64,000 bases of DNA from VXRJ01 sp965246995 (GTDB lineage Bacteria > Acidobacteriota > Vicinamibacteria > Vicinamibacterales > UBA8438): the NCBI GenBank assembly GCA_965246995.1, contig OZ252008.1:2418001-2482000 (forward strand), written 5' to 3'. This document shows, in pieces, positions 45,177 to 52,755 of the stretch. Within the stretch, counting starts at the first letter, position 1; every line of letters starts with the position of its first letter. A program made the translations under genes and the position numbers. The notes under the pieces are model-generated. The model searched no databases, was not told the origin of the DNA, and worked only from the letters and a program-made list of their open reading frames with translations.

Positions 45177-45934
45177 GGTAGGGCGCCCGCCGAACTGCCG
45201 GCGCCGACGGGCACTCCGGCCGCATGGCTGGTAGCCCGCGGTCGAAGATTCTGTTGATCCGAGGCGACCACGCCGTCGTGGAAGCGGATGATCCGCCTCC
45301 CGAATTCGGCAATGTCCGTTTCGTGCGTGATCAGGATGACCGTGATTCCGTCCTCCTGGTTGAGTCGCCGGAATATACCCATGACCTCGACACTGGTTCG
45401 CGAATCGAGGTTGCCGGTCGGCTCGTCCGCCAGCAGGATGGACGGCTGATTCACCAGCGAACGGGCGATTGCCACGCGCTGTTGCTGTCCCCCCGAGAGT
45501 TGATTGGGCAGATGGTCCATACGGTCGGACAGACCGACTGCCTCGAGCATCGCCTTTGCCCGTTGCCGGCGCTTCGAACCGCCGAGCGGCGATCCGCCGT
45601 ACAGGAGCGGCAGCTCCACATTGTCCAGCGCCGTGGTCCGCGCCAGCAAATTGAAGCCCTGAAAGACGAAGCCGATTTTCCGGTTGCGCACTTCGGCGAG
45701 CTGATCGCGGGAAAGCCGCGATACGTCGCGTCCGTCCAGCAGGTACCGGCCGCTGGTGGGACGGTCGAGGCACCCGAGGATATGCATGAGCGTCGACTTG
45801 CCGGAACCTGAAGGCCCCGTCACGGCAACGAATTCGCCCGCCTGGATGGCGAGGGTTACCCCCCGGAGGGCGTGCACGTCGATGTCGCCCATCCCGTACG
45901 TCTTCGTCAGGTTCTCGACCGCAATAACCGGCAT
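45173..45934 (-). CDS. MacB-type ABC ATPase
   Basis: 253 residues. GPSGSGKSTLMHILGCLD is the Walker A region, LSGGQQQRVAIARSL the signature, ILLADEPTGNLDS the Walker B, THETDIAEF the switch, all as in MacB. The last 25 residues (NLRPRATSHAAG onwards) extend beyond the usual end and are low in complexity. Stop TAG is in the MITE target site. Eight bases downstream of the adaptor gene on the same strand. Confidence 0.9.
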   Translation of the reverse strand: MPVIAVENLTKTYGMGDIDVHALRGVTLAIQAGEFVAVTGPSGSGKSTLMHILGCLDRPTSGRYLLDGRDVSRLSRDQLAEVRNRKIGFVFQGFNLLARTTALDNVELPLLYGGSPLGGSKRRQRAKAMLEAVGLSDRMDHLPNQLSGGQQQRVAIARSLVNQPSILLADEPTGNLDSRTSVEVMGIFRRLNQEDGITVILITHETDIAEFGRRIIRFHDGVVASDQQNLRPRATSHAAGVPVGAGSSAGALP

Positions 45935-45941
45935 CGGTCCG

Positions 45942-47585
45942 CTATCTGCGTCGACGTCCGAACGGAAACTGCGGCATCAGCGGAGAACTGCCGATTCCCG
46001 CCGACGTGCCCGCATCTTCCTCGGGTGTGGTGATGTTGGTGATGAGCTGGGCGCCGTCGGTTATCGCGATACCTGGATCCAGCACTTCGATCAGCTCACT
46101 GGCCGATCCGTCGGTCACGCCGAGGCGGACCTGAACGCGCCGGAGACGTCTGCCCTCGTCCAGCAGCCAGACCTGCGCATTGCGCTCGGCCACCTCGAGT
46201 GGCGAAAAGAGGGCATCGATCGTGCCGGCGCCTCGTTCGACGGCCGGAATGGTGTTGACAGCCGGCGCGGCGGCTCGCCGAGGCGGCCCCCCGGCGCGGC
46301 CCGGCCCGCCAGCTCCGCGAGGGCCACCCGCGCCGCCGCGGCGCTCGCGCATCTGCGCGAAGAACTGCTCCCGTTCCTCGGGCGACATCTGCTGAACCCG
46401 CTCGCGCATCCGCTCACGCTGCTCTTCGCTCGGCGGACCACCTTGACCGCCGCCTCCACCGAATCCGGCAAATCCGGCGGGGCCGCCCGACGTGCCGGCT
46501 CCGGCCTCAGCGCCGTCCGCGACAGCCGTCGGCGGTGCACTCGCGTCGGTCGCCCCGCCTGCCGCGACCGCGTCGCGCGGCCCGGCACGCTCGTCCTCTG
46601 GGGCCGGCTGATTCAGTACCGCAAACATCGCTGGCGTCGGCCGAAAGCGGACGGCTGCGTTCGGCACCCGGAGAACGTCGTTGCGACGCGCCACCTCGAC
46701 CGTGATTGTCGCGGTCATGCCTGGTTTCAGCTTCAGTTCGGGATTAGGAGCGTCTATCACGGTGGCATAGGTGACGACGTTCTGCGTCAGGAGCGGTTCG
46801 AGACGAATTTGCGACACCGTTCCCTCGAACAGCTCCTCCGGGTAGGCATCGACGGTGAAGGTGACCCACTGGTGTGGCCGGATCCGTCCGACGTCCGACT
46901 CGTCGATGTCGGCGATAACGCGCATCTTCGTCAGGTCCGCCGCAATCACGAAGAGTTCCGGCGCCTGAAAGCTGGCGGCGACAGTCTGCCCGACGTCGAC
47001 CAGTCGGGACGTGACGATGCCGTCGATCGGGGCGCGGATGACGGTGTGCTCCAGGTTCACGTCGCTCTGGTTCAACGAGGCCTGCGCCTGCGTCACCTGC
47101 GCTTCGGCCGACTTCTGTTGCGCCTCGGCGGAACGGACCGCTACCACGGCTGCTTCGAGTTCGGTCTGGGAGATCAGGTTCACGGCTGCCAACTCGCGCG
47201 AGCGGCGCAACTGCGTCCGTGCGTCATCGACCGAGACACTCAAGCGCTCCACCTCGGCCTCGGAGCGCAGCAGATTGGCCCGTGACTGCTCGATCTGCGT
47301 CTCGAACAGCGACGGATCGAGGCGCATGATGACGTCCCCTTCCCGGACGATCGAGTTGAAGTCGACATGCAGCTCCTGAATGATGCCGGAGACCTGGCTG
47401 CCTACCTGGACTGTCGTGACCGCCTCGAGCGCGCCGGTAGCGCCGACGGTGTCGACTACGTCGCCCGTCACGATGCGGGTCGTAGTCACTTCCGGCACGA
47501 ACTCCACGGTCCGCAGGCCGTAGTAGTAGGCGTAGGCTCCGGACGCGCCCCCGAGCAGGATGATGACGATGAGCGCTTTCTTCAT
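45942..47585 (-). CDS. MacA/HlyD-type periplasmic adaptor with Gly-rich insertion
   Basis: 547 residues. An N-terminal membrane anchor (about 3-22), a lipoyl half-motif (ALEAVTTVQVGSQVSGIIQE), a long coiled-coil hairpin (about 95-180, QIEQSRANLLRSEAEVERLS), the second lipoyl half (NLEHTVIRAPIDGIVTSR) and a beta-barrel part are in the MacA order. A Gly/Pro/Arg/Glu-rich segment of about 120 residues (about 350-470), with a charged SPEEREQFFAQMRER helix in the middle, interrupts the membrane-proximal domain. This is absent from ordinary MacA (about 370 residues) and explains the length. The helix linker resembles the Spy/LTXXQ style. Confidence 0.87.
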   Translation of the reverse strand: MKKALIVIILLGGASGAYAYYYGLRTVEFVPEVTTTRIVTGDVVDTVGATGALEAVTTVQVGSQVSGIIQELHVDFNSIVREGDVIMRLDPSLFETQIEQSRANLLRSEAEVERLSVSVDDARTQLRRSRELAAVNLISQTELEAAVVAVRSAEAQQKSAEAQVTQAQASLNQSDVNLEHTVIRAPIDGIVTSRLVDVGQTVAASFQAPELFVIAADLTKMRVIADIDESDVGRIRPHQWVTFTVDAYPEELFEGTVSQIRLEPLLTQNVVTYATVIDAPNPELKLKPGMTATITVEVARRNDVLRVPNAAVRFRPTPAMFAVLNQPAPEDERAGPRDAVAAGGATDASAPPTAVADGAEAGAGTSGGPAGFAGFGGGGGQGGPPSEEQRERMRERVQQMSPEEREQFFAQMRERRGGAGGPRGAGGPGRAGGPPRRAAAPAVNTIPAVERGAGTIDALFSPLEVAERNAQVWLLDEGRRLRRVQVRLGVTDGSASELIEVLDPGIAITDGAQLITNITTPEEDAGTSAGIGSSPLMPQFPFGRRRR

Positions 47586-47630
47586 GATCTGTTGCTCCGT
47601 GCGCCGTGCCGTAGTCGCATTCCGGCCGGC

Positions 47631-49283
47631 TTACTGTCCGCCGCTGCCGATCACCGTCACACCGGCCGCGCCAAGTGACGACCGCTGCGCCCGCTCGAAC
47701 TCGATCAAGGCGAGCTGGAAGTCGAGAATCGCGCGCAGCTCGTTGTCCTGTGCGGTCGCCAGGTCGCGTTGCGCCTGAACGACGAAGAAATTCGTCGACA
47801 GTCCCACTGCGAAACGGCTCTCTTCGGCACGCAACTGCTCCTCGGTCAGTTCGCGTGCCGCCATCGCCGCCTCGATCCGTTGCTGGATGGCGTCAATCTG
47901 CAGAGCCGCGTTGGTGACCTCGCTCGCAATCAGCAGTTCGATCTGGCGGATCTGCGCTGTGGTCTGTTGCACCTGCAGCCGCGCCCGCACGTACGCCGCC
48001 TTGTCGGCGCTCTGGCCCAGGGGATAACTCATCTGGAGCGCGACGCTCCAGAAGGGATACTCGTTGGTGATGATGCTGCCGACCGCATTGCTGTAGCCGC
48101 CGGGAATCTGTGTCGTCACGTCTCCGAAGAAGTTGTCGCGGATCAGCCGCGGCCCACCCTGTCCCGTCAACTGGTAGTTGCCGACCAGATCGAGGGCGGG
48201 GAGCGTGGCGTTGCGCAGGTTCTCGACATTGCTGTCGTTGATGTCGAGCTGGCGGCGCACTCGCGTGATATCGGTGCGCCGGTCGAGCGCGTTGTCGATC
48301 GCGGTTTCCAGATCGATCGGCGTCGTCTCGATCTGGGGTTGGTCAGTCAGGTTCAGTGCGGCGTTCCAGAGTTCGTCCGAGGTGCCGCCGACGATCAACT
48401 GCTTCAGGGCGAGTTCGGCAGTCCGGAGCACCTGGATCGCCAGCGCCAGCGCCTGCCGCCGCGCCGCCGCCTCGGACTGCGCCTGGACGATGTCGATGGG
48501 GGCCAGCGTCCCGATCTCGACCCGCACGCGGTTGTCGCGGACGAGCTGCTCGGCCAGCGCCAGGGCTTGCTCCTGCACGCCGACCGCGGCATTCGCATAG
48601 ACCAGGTCCCAATACCGCGACTGCACGTTGGCGAGCGTGTTGGTGATCGTCTGTTCCAGATCGATGTCGGTAATGTCGCGGCTGATCTGTGAGACGACCA
48701 GTTGCGTCCGGCGTTGATCAGTCCTGAACCCGCGCAGCAGCGGCTGCGTGTAGGTCAGGTTCATGTTGGCGGAGTAGCTCGGGTTGAAGCTGTTGAAGAT
48801 ATTGGTCGACTTGGACCGATTGCTGTCCCAGCCGAGGTTGTACTGCCCGCCGCCCCATTTCATCTGCTGGTTGATCCCGAAATCGTAATTGCCTCGGTCG
48901 GTGATGATCGATTGGCTGCCCAGGCCGCCGCCGTCGAAAAGCGTCCGGTTGGGAAAGGTGGACTGGTTCAGGCCGAAGCTGGACGAGGCGAGCGGCAGGA
49001 ACGCGGCGTTTGCAGTCGCCACCGCCATATCCTGCACGAGCGGGTTGATTCTCTGCACCGCGATGTCGAGGTTGCGCTCAAGTGCCCGCTCGATGGCGTC
49101 ATCGAGCGTCAGGTCGTAGCCGCCGGAAGACGGACCCGGTTGTACGCTCCGGCGCGCCGCAGCTACCGCCTCGGGATCGACCGAGCCGGTGGGAACGAGG
49201 ATCTGGGCCTGCGCTGCTGGCACGACGAGAGCCACGGCGACGGCGAGACATGCGGTACAGAGACGACGGACATGACTGGTCAA
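47631..49283 (-). CDS. TolC-family outer-membrane efflux protein
   Basis: 550 residues. Signal peptide about 1-26 (ending AAQA). Duplicated coiled-coil repeats are evident: LDDAIERALERNLDIAVQ and the matching DLETAIDNALDRRTDITRVR begin the two halves, and long helices with QSEAAARRQALALAI follow each. This is the TolC trimeric channel-tunnel architecture, slightly longer than E. coli TolC. It completes the tripartite system together with the adaptor and MacB parts downstream. The start at 49283 lies 102 bases from MITE copy A. Confidence 0.9.
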   Translation of the reverse strand: MTSHVRRLCTACLAVAVALVVPAAQAQILVPTGSVDPEAVAAARRSVQPGPSSGGYDLTLDDAIERALERNLDIAVQRINPLVQDMAVATANAAFLPLASSSFGLNQSTFPNRTLFDGGGLGSQSIITDRGNYDFGINQQMKWGGGQYNLGWDSNRSKSTNIFNSFNPSYSANMNLTYTQPLLRGFRTDQRRTQLVVSQISRDITDIDLEQTITNTLANVQSRYWDLVYANAAVGVQEQALALAEQLVRDNRVRVEIGTLAPIDIVQAQSEAAARRQALALAIQVLRTAELALKQLIVGGTSDELWNAALNLTDQPQIETTPIDLETAIDNALDRRTDITRVRRQLDINDSNVENLRNATLPALDLVGNYQLTGQGGPRLIRDNFFGDVTTQIPGGYSNAVGSIITNEYPFWSVALQMSYPLGQSADKAAYVRARLQVQQTTAQIRQIELLIASEVTNAALQIDAIQQRIEAAMAARELTEEQLRAEESRFAVGLSTNFFVVQAQRDLATAQDNELRAILDFQLALIEFERAQRSSLGAAGVTVIGSGGQ

Positions 49284-49335
49284 GGCATTACCTCCTGCCC
49301 CGGCAATAAGAGACCTCCTTCTTGGCGGCGTTCTT

Positions 49336-49388
49336 CCCGGGATACTTCCTTAAGGACGCGAACGCTGCCGTCCCGGTTCCGGTCCTAG
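49336..49388. repeat. Possible diverged copy of the 60.1 kb repeat
   Basis: TACTTCCTTAAGGACGCG (49343-49360) differs at 3 of 18 bases from TACTTCCGTGAGGATGCG in the tandem repeat at 60139-60156, and both are followed within 30-45 bases by CCTAGG. Here the CTAG is the left target site of MITE copy A, so the MITE may have entered an older repeat. The matched stretch is short; chance similarity is possible. Confidence 0.3.
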
Positions 49389-49550
49389 GAGCCCGTGGTG
49401 AGACCCCCGCTACATCCGAGCGGCGATGCATCCCGTCTGAACGGCGTTGCTCCGCGGTCACAAATGGCCAATATGCTCCCTCGTCGCGCCTTGTCAGCCG
49501 GGCGTCTCACCGCTCTCGGTGCTACGCGGGGTTTCACCACGGGCTCCTAG
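49385..49550 (+). mobile_element. MITE copy A downstream of the Spy-like gene
   Basis: A 158-base body (49389-49546) flanked by perfect CTAG copies (49385-49388, 49547-49550). Terminal repeats GAGCCCGTGGTGAGACCCC and GAGCCCGTGGTGAAACCCC differ at one base. Internal blocks CTGAACGGCGTTGCTCC, ATGGCCAATATGCT and CCTCGTCGCGCCTTGTCAG are shared with copy B in reverse. The right CTAG holds the TAG stop of the minus-strand Spy-like gene. No gene inside. Confidence 0.85.
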
Positions 49551-49999
49551 TGCTTGCCTGATCCGCGCGACGGTGTTCCACGGCGCCCGCCACGGTCCCA
49601 CAGATCGTGCAGCGCTTCGATTTGTGGCTGTTCCAGCACTTTGTGCATGCGGTAGAGCATCAGCGTCCGGGTCTTGCTGAGCGCGCTGCGTGCAGCTTCC
49701 ACCTGGTCGATCTGCAGCGAAACCTCCCATTCCTCCGCCACCATCGCGTGCATGAGCTGACTCAGTTCCTTCTCTTCCCGATCGAGTCGGTGCATCAGTT
49801 CACGCAGGGTTGGTCGGAGCTCCTGGAAGATCGCTTCGATCCGGCTACCCTGATCCTGGGTGAGGCCGATCTCCGCCTGTACCTCGGCTGACTGCCACCA
49901 CTTGTAGCGTTGCGCCGCCGCCTCCGCGGGCCGGCTGGCCACGCTCCAGGCTACGACCGTGACGAGGAGGGCGACGATGGGCAGGTGTCGTTTCCGCAT
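49547..49999 (-). CDS. Spy/CpxP/LTXXQ-like periplasmic protein
   Basis: 150 residues; AGGAG precedes ATG 49999. Signal peptide about 1-28 (ending PAEAAAQ). The mature part is nearly all helix, with IGLTQDQGSRIEAIFQELRPTL and a second copy-like LRELMHRLDREEKELSQLMHAM, and LEQPQIEALHDLWDRGGR at the end, the LTxxQ pattern of Spy/CpxP chaperones and CnrX-type metal sensors. No His/Met cluster indicates a specific metal. Eleven bases after ispH on the same strand, so likely in the ECF sigma operon. Confidence 0.72.
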   Translation of the reverse strand: MRKRHLPIVALLVTVVAWSVASRPAEAAAQRYKWWQSAEVQAEIGLTQDQGSRIEAIFQELRPTLRELMHRLDREEKELSQLMHAMVAEEWEVSLQIDQVEAARSALSKTRTLMLYRMHKVLEQPQIEALHDLWDRGGRRGTPSRGSGKH

Positions 50000-50010
50000 G
50001 CAAGGTCTCC

Positions 50011-51231
50011 TCAGGCCAGTTCCGAGAGCCGGTCGATCACTTCGCCGACGACGGTGTCCGGTGTGGACGCTCCAGCCGTGACGCCGACCGCGAGGCGGGC
50101 GTCCGGTGGCAACCAGTGGCGCGCCACGACTTCCGCTGCCTGGGTAAGTGCGCTTCCTGCCCCGAGGTGCCGGATAAGTGATGGCGATTCCAGGCAGGCC
50201 GGGCCGGCAATGTGATAAGTCGGCACCCGGCTCGCGCAGATGCGGGCGAGGTTCCGGGTGTTGCTGCTGTTATAGCCGCCGATGACGATTGCAAGATCGA
50301 GTCGTTCGTTATCCAGCAGTGCGAGAACTGCGTCTTGCCGATCCTGCGTGGCGCTGCAGATGGTGTCGAAGGCGCGGTAGTGGTCGACGAGCTCCGCTTC
50401 ACCGTATCGGTCGATCATCGCCTGCCGCACCATCTCGCCCACTGTGAGCGATTCACTCATCAGCATCGTTGTCTGGTTCGCCAGCCCCACGTTGCGAAGA
50501 TCCCGTGCCGGCTTGAAGTCGGCCGAACAGGCATGGCCAAGCTGGTCCACGAATGCTTCCGGTGTCGCTTCGCCTCGGATGCAGTCGCAAAGGAGGGTTG
50601 CCTCGGCTTCGTCGCGCACGACCGCGTAGCGGCCGCCCGGGGTCAGTCCGGCCTGTGACGCGGTCGCCTGCGTCTCCTCGTGGCCGATCTTGCCGTGAAT
50701 GACCGACGTGTAGCCATCCCGCGCATAGCGGCGGACGTTCTTCCAGACGTTCAGGACCGAGCCGCAGGTCGTGTCGACGAGCGTGCAGCCGCGCCGGTCA
50801 AGTTCCGCAAGGTCACCGATTGTGACGCCGAACGCCGGCAGGATCACCACGTCGTCTGCGCCGACATCATCGACGGATACCCCGTTGTCGCTCAGGAACC
50901 GGATCCCCGCGTCGCGCAACCGTCCGTTGACCTGGGGGTTGTGGATGATCTCGCCGGTCAGGAACACCCTGCGATCGGGAAACCTCCGCCTGGTCTGGTA
51001 GGCGTAGTCGACCGCGCGGTCGACGCCGTAGCAGAACCCGAACTCCTGGGCCAGGTGGATCGTCAGCCTCCCGTCCCGATGCGCATGCCCGTTCTCGCGG
51101 ATGCGATCGATCAGCTGGCTGTGGTAGTCCCGCGCCAGTTCGTCGGCGACAAGATGCTTCACGTCGAGGCCCTTGCGGAAGATCGTGGTCACGGGTGGGT
51201 GGTCAGCAGGGGATGGCAGGTCAGCGGACAT
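50011..51231 (-). CDS. ispH: 4-hydroxy-3-methylbut-2-enyl diphosphate reductase, long form
   Basis: 406 residues from ATG 51231 (GTG 51246 would add five). The three cluster Cys are in FGFCYG, TTCGSV and ICSAT, and the central HEET motif for the substrate is clear (KIGHEETQATA). The N-terminal RKGLDVKHL and LIDRIRENG precede a core that carries inserts, giving a length close to the cyanobacterial and plant enzymes rather than the roughly 310 residues of E. coli. It makes IPP and DMAPP at the last MEP step. Overlaps the anti-sigma gene end by 11 bases. Confidence 0.92.
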   Translation of the reverse strand: MSADLPSPADHPPVTTIFRKGLDVKHLVADELARDYHSQLIDRIRENGHAHRDGRLTIHLAQEFGFCYGVDRAVDYAYQTRRRFPDRRVFLTGEIIHNPQVNGRLRDAGIRFLSDNGVSVDDVGADDVVILPAFGVTIGDLAELDRRGCTLVDTTCGSVLNVWKNVRRYARDGYTSVIHGKIGHEETQATASQAGLTPGGRYAVVRDEAEATLLCDCIRGEATPEAFVDQLGHACSADFKPARDLRNVGLANQTTMLMSESLTVGEMVRQAMIDRYGEAELVDHYRAFDTICSATQDRQDAVLALLDNERLDLAIVIGGYNSSNTRNLARICASRVPTYHIAGPACLESPSLIRHLGAGSALTQAAEVVARHWLPPDARLAVGVTAGASTPDTVVGEVIDRLSELA

Positions 51232-51889
51232 CGGTCGCGGCGGCACGCAGCCGGGGGGTCATCTCGTCCAGCGTGGCTAGCGGCGCGACGCGGCCCGTAT
51301 CGAGTGCCGCTTCCAACTCGCGCATGAACTGTTCGTCCGCTAGCACTGCCGGTGTTTCCGGGGCCGGCTCGGTGGCCGCTGCGGCGGCACGGGTCTCGCC
51401 GCCGGCCGGGGCGATGTCCTGCTCGGGACGCGGCTCGGTGTCGGGCTGGACCAAGGCCATCCCGATGAGCAGTCCGGTCACTGCCGCGGCTGCGAACCAA
51501 CGGTGGACACTCGAGGTGCCGCGGATGGTCGGGGGTGCGATGGTCGGGAAGCGGAGTATGCGTGCCGGACCGGGATCGGCGACCCGCCCGATCCGGCGCA
51601 GAATGCGGTGGCGCTGCGTGGCGAGGCGATGCAAGGGGATTGCCGTGTCGAACGCCGATTCCGCCCCATCGGCGAGTCCGTCGAGAAACAGCCGGGTCTC
51701 GGCGTGCCGGGTTGCGCAGTCGGGGCATGCGGCCAGATGTGCGGCGGCTGCAGCCATGGCGGGATCAGGGCTAGCGTCGTGGTCAATCGTCAACGCCGTC
51801 AGCTCCCGCTCCGTCAGATGACGTGACGGACGGAGGCGCCGCAGCCAGGACGACCAGCATCCGATCTGCGCACGGCGTATCGAGCCCAT
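51221..51889 (-). CDS. Membrane anti-sigma factor with zinc-finger motif
   Basis: 222 residues from ATG 51889, which overlaps the sigma stop as TGATG. HLAACPDC near residue 55 supplies the His-x3-Cys-x2-Cys of ZAS-type anti-sigma domains that clamp ECF factors. One transmembrane helix (WFAAAAVTGLLIGMALVQ, about 130-147) is followed by a periplasmic Ala/Glu-rich tail of about 70 residues. Arrangement directly after an ECF gene strongly supports the pairing. The inducing signal would act on the periplasmic tail or through the zinc centre. Confidence 0.78.
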   Translation of the reverse strand: MGSIRRAQIGCWSSWLRRLRPSRHLTERELTALTIDHDASPDPAMAAAAAHLAACPDCATRHAETRLFLDGLADGAESAFDTAIPLHRLATQRHRILRRIGRVADPGPARILRFPTIAPPTIRGTSSVHRWFAAAAVTGLLIGMALVQPDTEPRPEQDIAPAGGETRAAAAATEPAPETPAVLADEQFMRELEAALDTGRVAPLATLDEMTPRLRAAATDVR

Positions 51890-52563
51890 CAGGCCTTCGC
51901 CTCCCCTGCGTCGGATGCCGGTCGCGCGGCCAGCCACGACGGACCCTGGAGGCGCCGCCGGAGCGTCCGGATCGCACGGAACAGGTGGACCCGGACGGTC
52001 GCTTCGCTCAACTCCAGCATGGCCGCCACGTCGCGTGTCGGATGCCCCTCGAACTGGCTCAGCAACACTACGGCGCGCTGGCGTTGCGGCAGAAGGTCGA
52101 CCGCCGCGAGCAGTTCAGCGTTCCGTTCCGCTTGGAGCAGCGCGGCTTCGGGAGACAGGCCGTCGGCGGGCTGCCGCGCGATCCAGTCCTGCTGTTCCGT
52201 CTCGGTATCGTCTACCGGCACCATCCAGCGCCGTCGCCGCGAGCGGGCCTTGAGGCGATCGAAACAGCCGTTCGTCAGGATCCGGGTAAACCAGAGTTCG
52301 AAGAACAGCTGTTCGCGGAACGACGGCAGGTGCGTGAACGCCTTGAGGAACGCATCCTGCACCGCTTCGTCCACGTCGGCCGGATCTCGCAGGTAGTAGT
52401 AGGCGATCCGTGCGGCCCGGCGCTGATGGCGATCGATCAGTTCCGCGAAACGAGCCCCCGCCGCGGCGCGGTCGTCCGAGGCGAGCAGCGCCTTGACCTC
52501 CGCGACCAACTCGGAGTCGGCGACGGCGCGGCGTTCGGCTGCCGAGGCGCTGGCGGCGGTCAT
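51889..52563 (-). CDS. ECF-type RNA polymerase sigma factor
   Basis: 224 residues from ATG 52563; the frame upstream is antisense to gcvT. Region 2 is seen in YYYLRDPADVDEAVQDAFLKAF (with the DxxQE-like -10 recognition helix) and WFTRILTNGCFDRLK; region 4 in LLPQRQRAVVLLSQFEGHPTRDVAAMLELSEATVRVHLFRAIRTL, a helix-turn-helix for the -35. The lack of region 3 is typical of ECF factors. Starts divergently from gcvT. It would direct transcription of its own operon including ispH and the Spy-like gene (inference). Confidence 0.87.
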   Translation of the reverse strand: MTAASASAAERRAVADSELVAEVKALLASDDRAAAGARFAELIDRHQRRAARIAYYYLRDPADVDEAVQDAFLKAFTHLPSFREQLFFELWFTRILTNGCFDRLKARSRRRRWMVPVDDTETEQQDWIARQPADGLSPEAALLQAERNAELLAAVDLLPQRQRAVVLLSQFEGHPTRDVAAMLELSEATVRVHLFRAIRTLRRRLQGPSWLAARPASDAGEAKA

Positions 52564-52755
52564 GGTCACGAATACGGTCCTGTTTTCTAGGATGCCGCTC
52601 GACCGCCGAGCGTTTACACGGGCGATCGCGTTGGAACCGTAGGTAGTCCATGATACTCCGTCGGCGCGATTCTTGACCGGGTCACGGGTGCGTAGTAGGG
52701 TTACGGCGTCCGCTGCGCGGCCTGCTGCCGCGTGCGCTGAACCCTTCCCACGCCG
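52564..52755. promoter_or_regulatory. Divergent promoter region, sigma operon and gcv operon
   Basis: TTGACC (52673-52678), 17 bases, TAGGGT (52696-52701) makes a plausible plus-strand promoter about 55 bases upstream of gcvT. A perfect hairpin CGCTCG-ACCGC-CGAGCG (52596-52612) lies in the sigma factor leader on the other strand. I looked for glycine-riboswitch features ahead of gcvT and could not see them. Confidence 0.4.

Noticed and set aside
44979..45773. N-terminal extension of the MacB-type permease
   Set aside because: The extra codons are MITE sequence and antisense-frame ATPase sequence; ATG 44978 has a good ribosome-binding site and a normal MacB start.
49322..49561. 79-codon plus-strand frame similar to one upstream of the MacB permease
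   Set aside because: The similarity is between the two MITE copies read in one frame; it is not a gene family.
52564..52755. Glycine riboswitch upstream of gcvT
   Set aside because: No tandem aptamer-like conserved segments could be recognised in 192 bases; the region holds a promoter-like pair and a simple hairpin.
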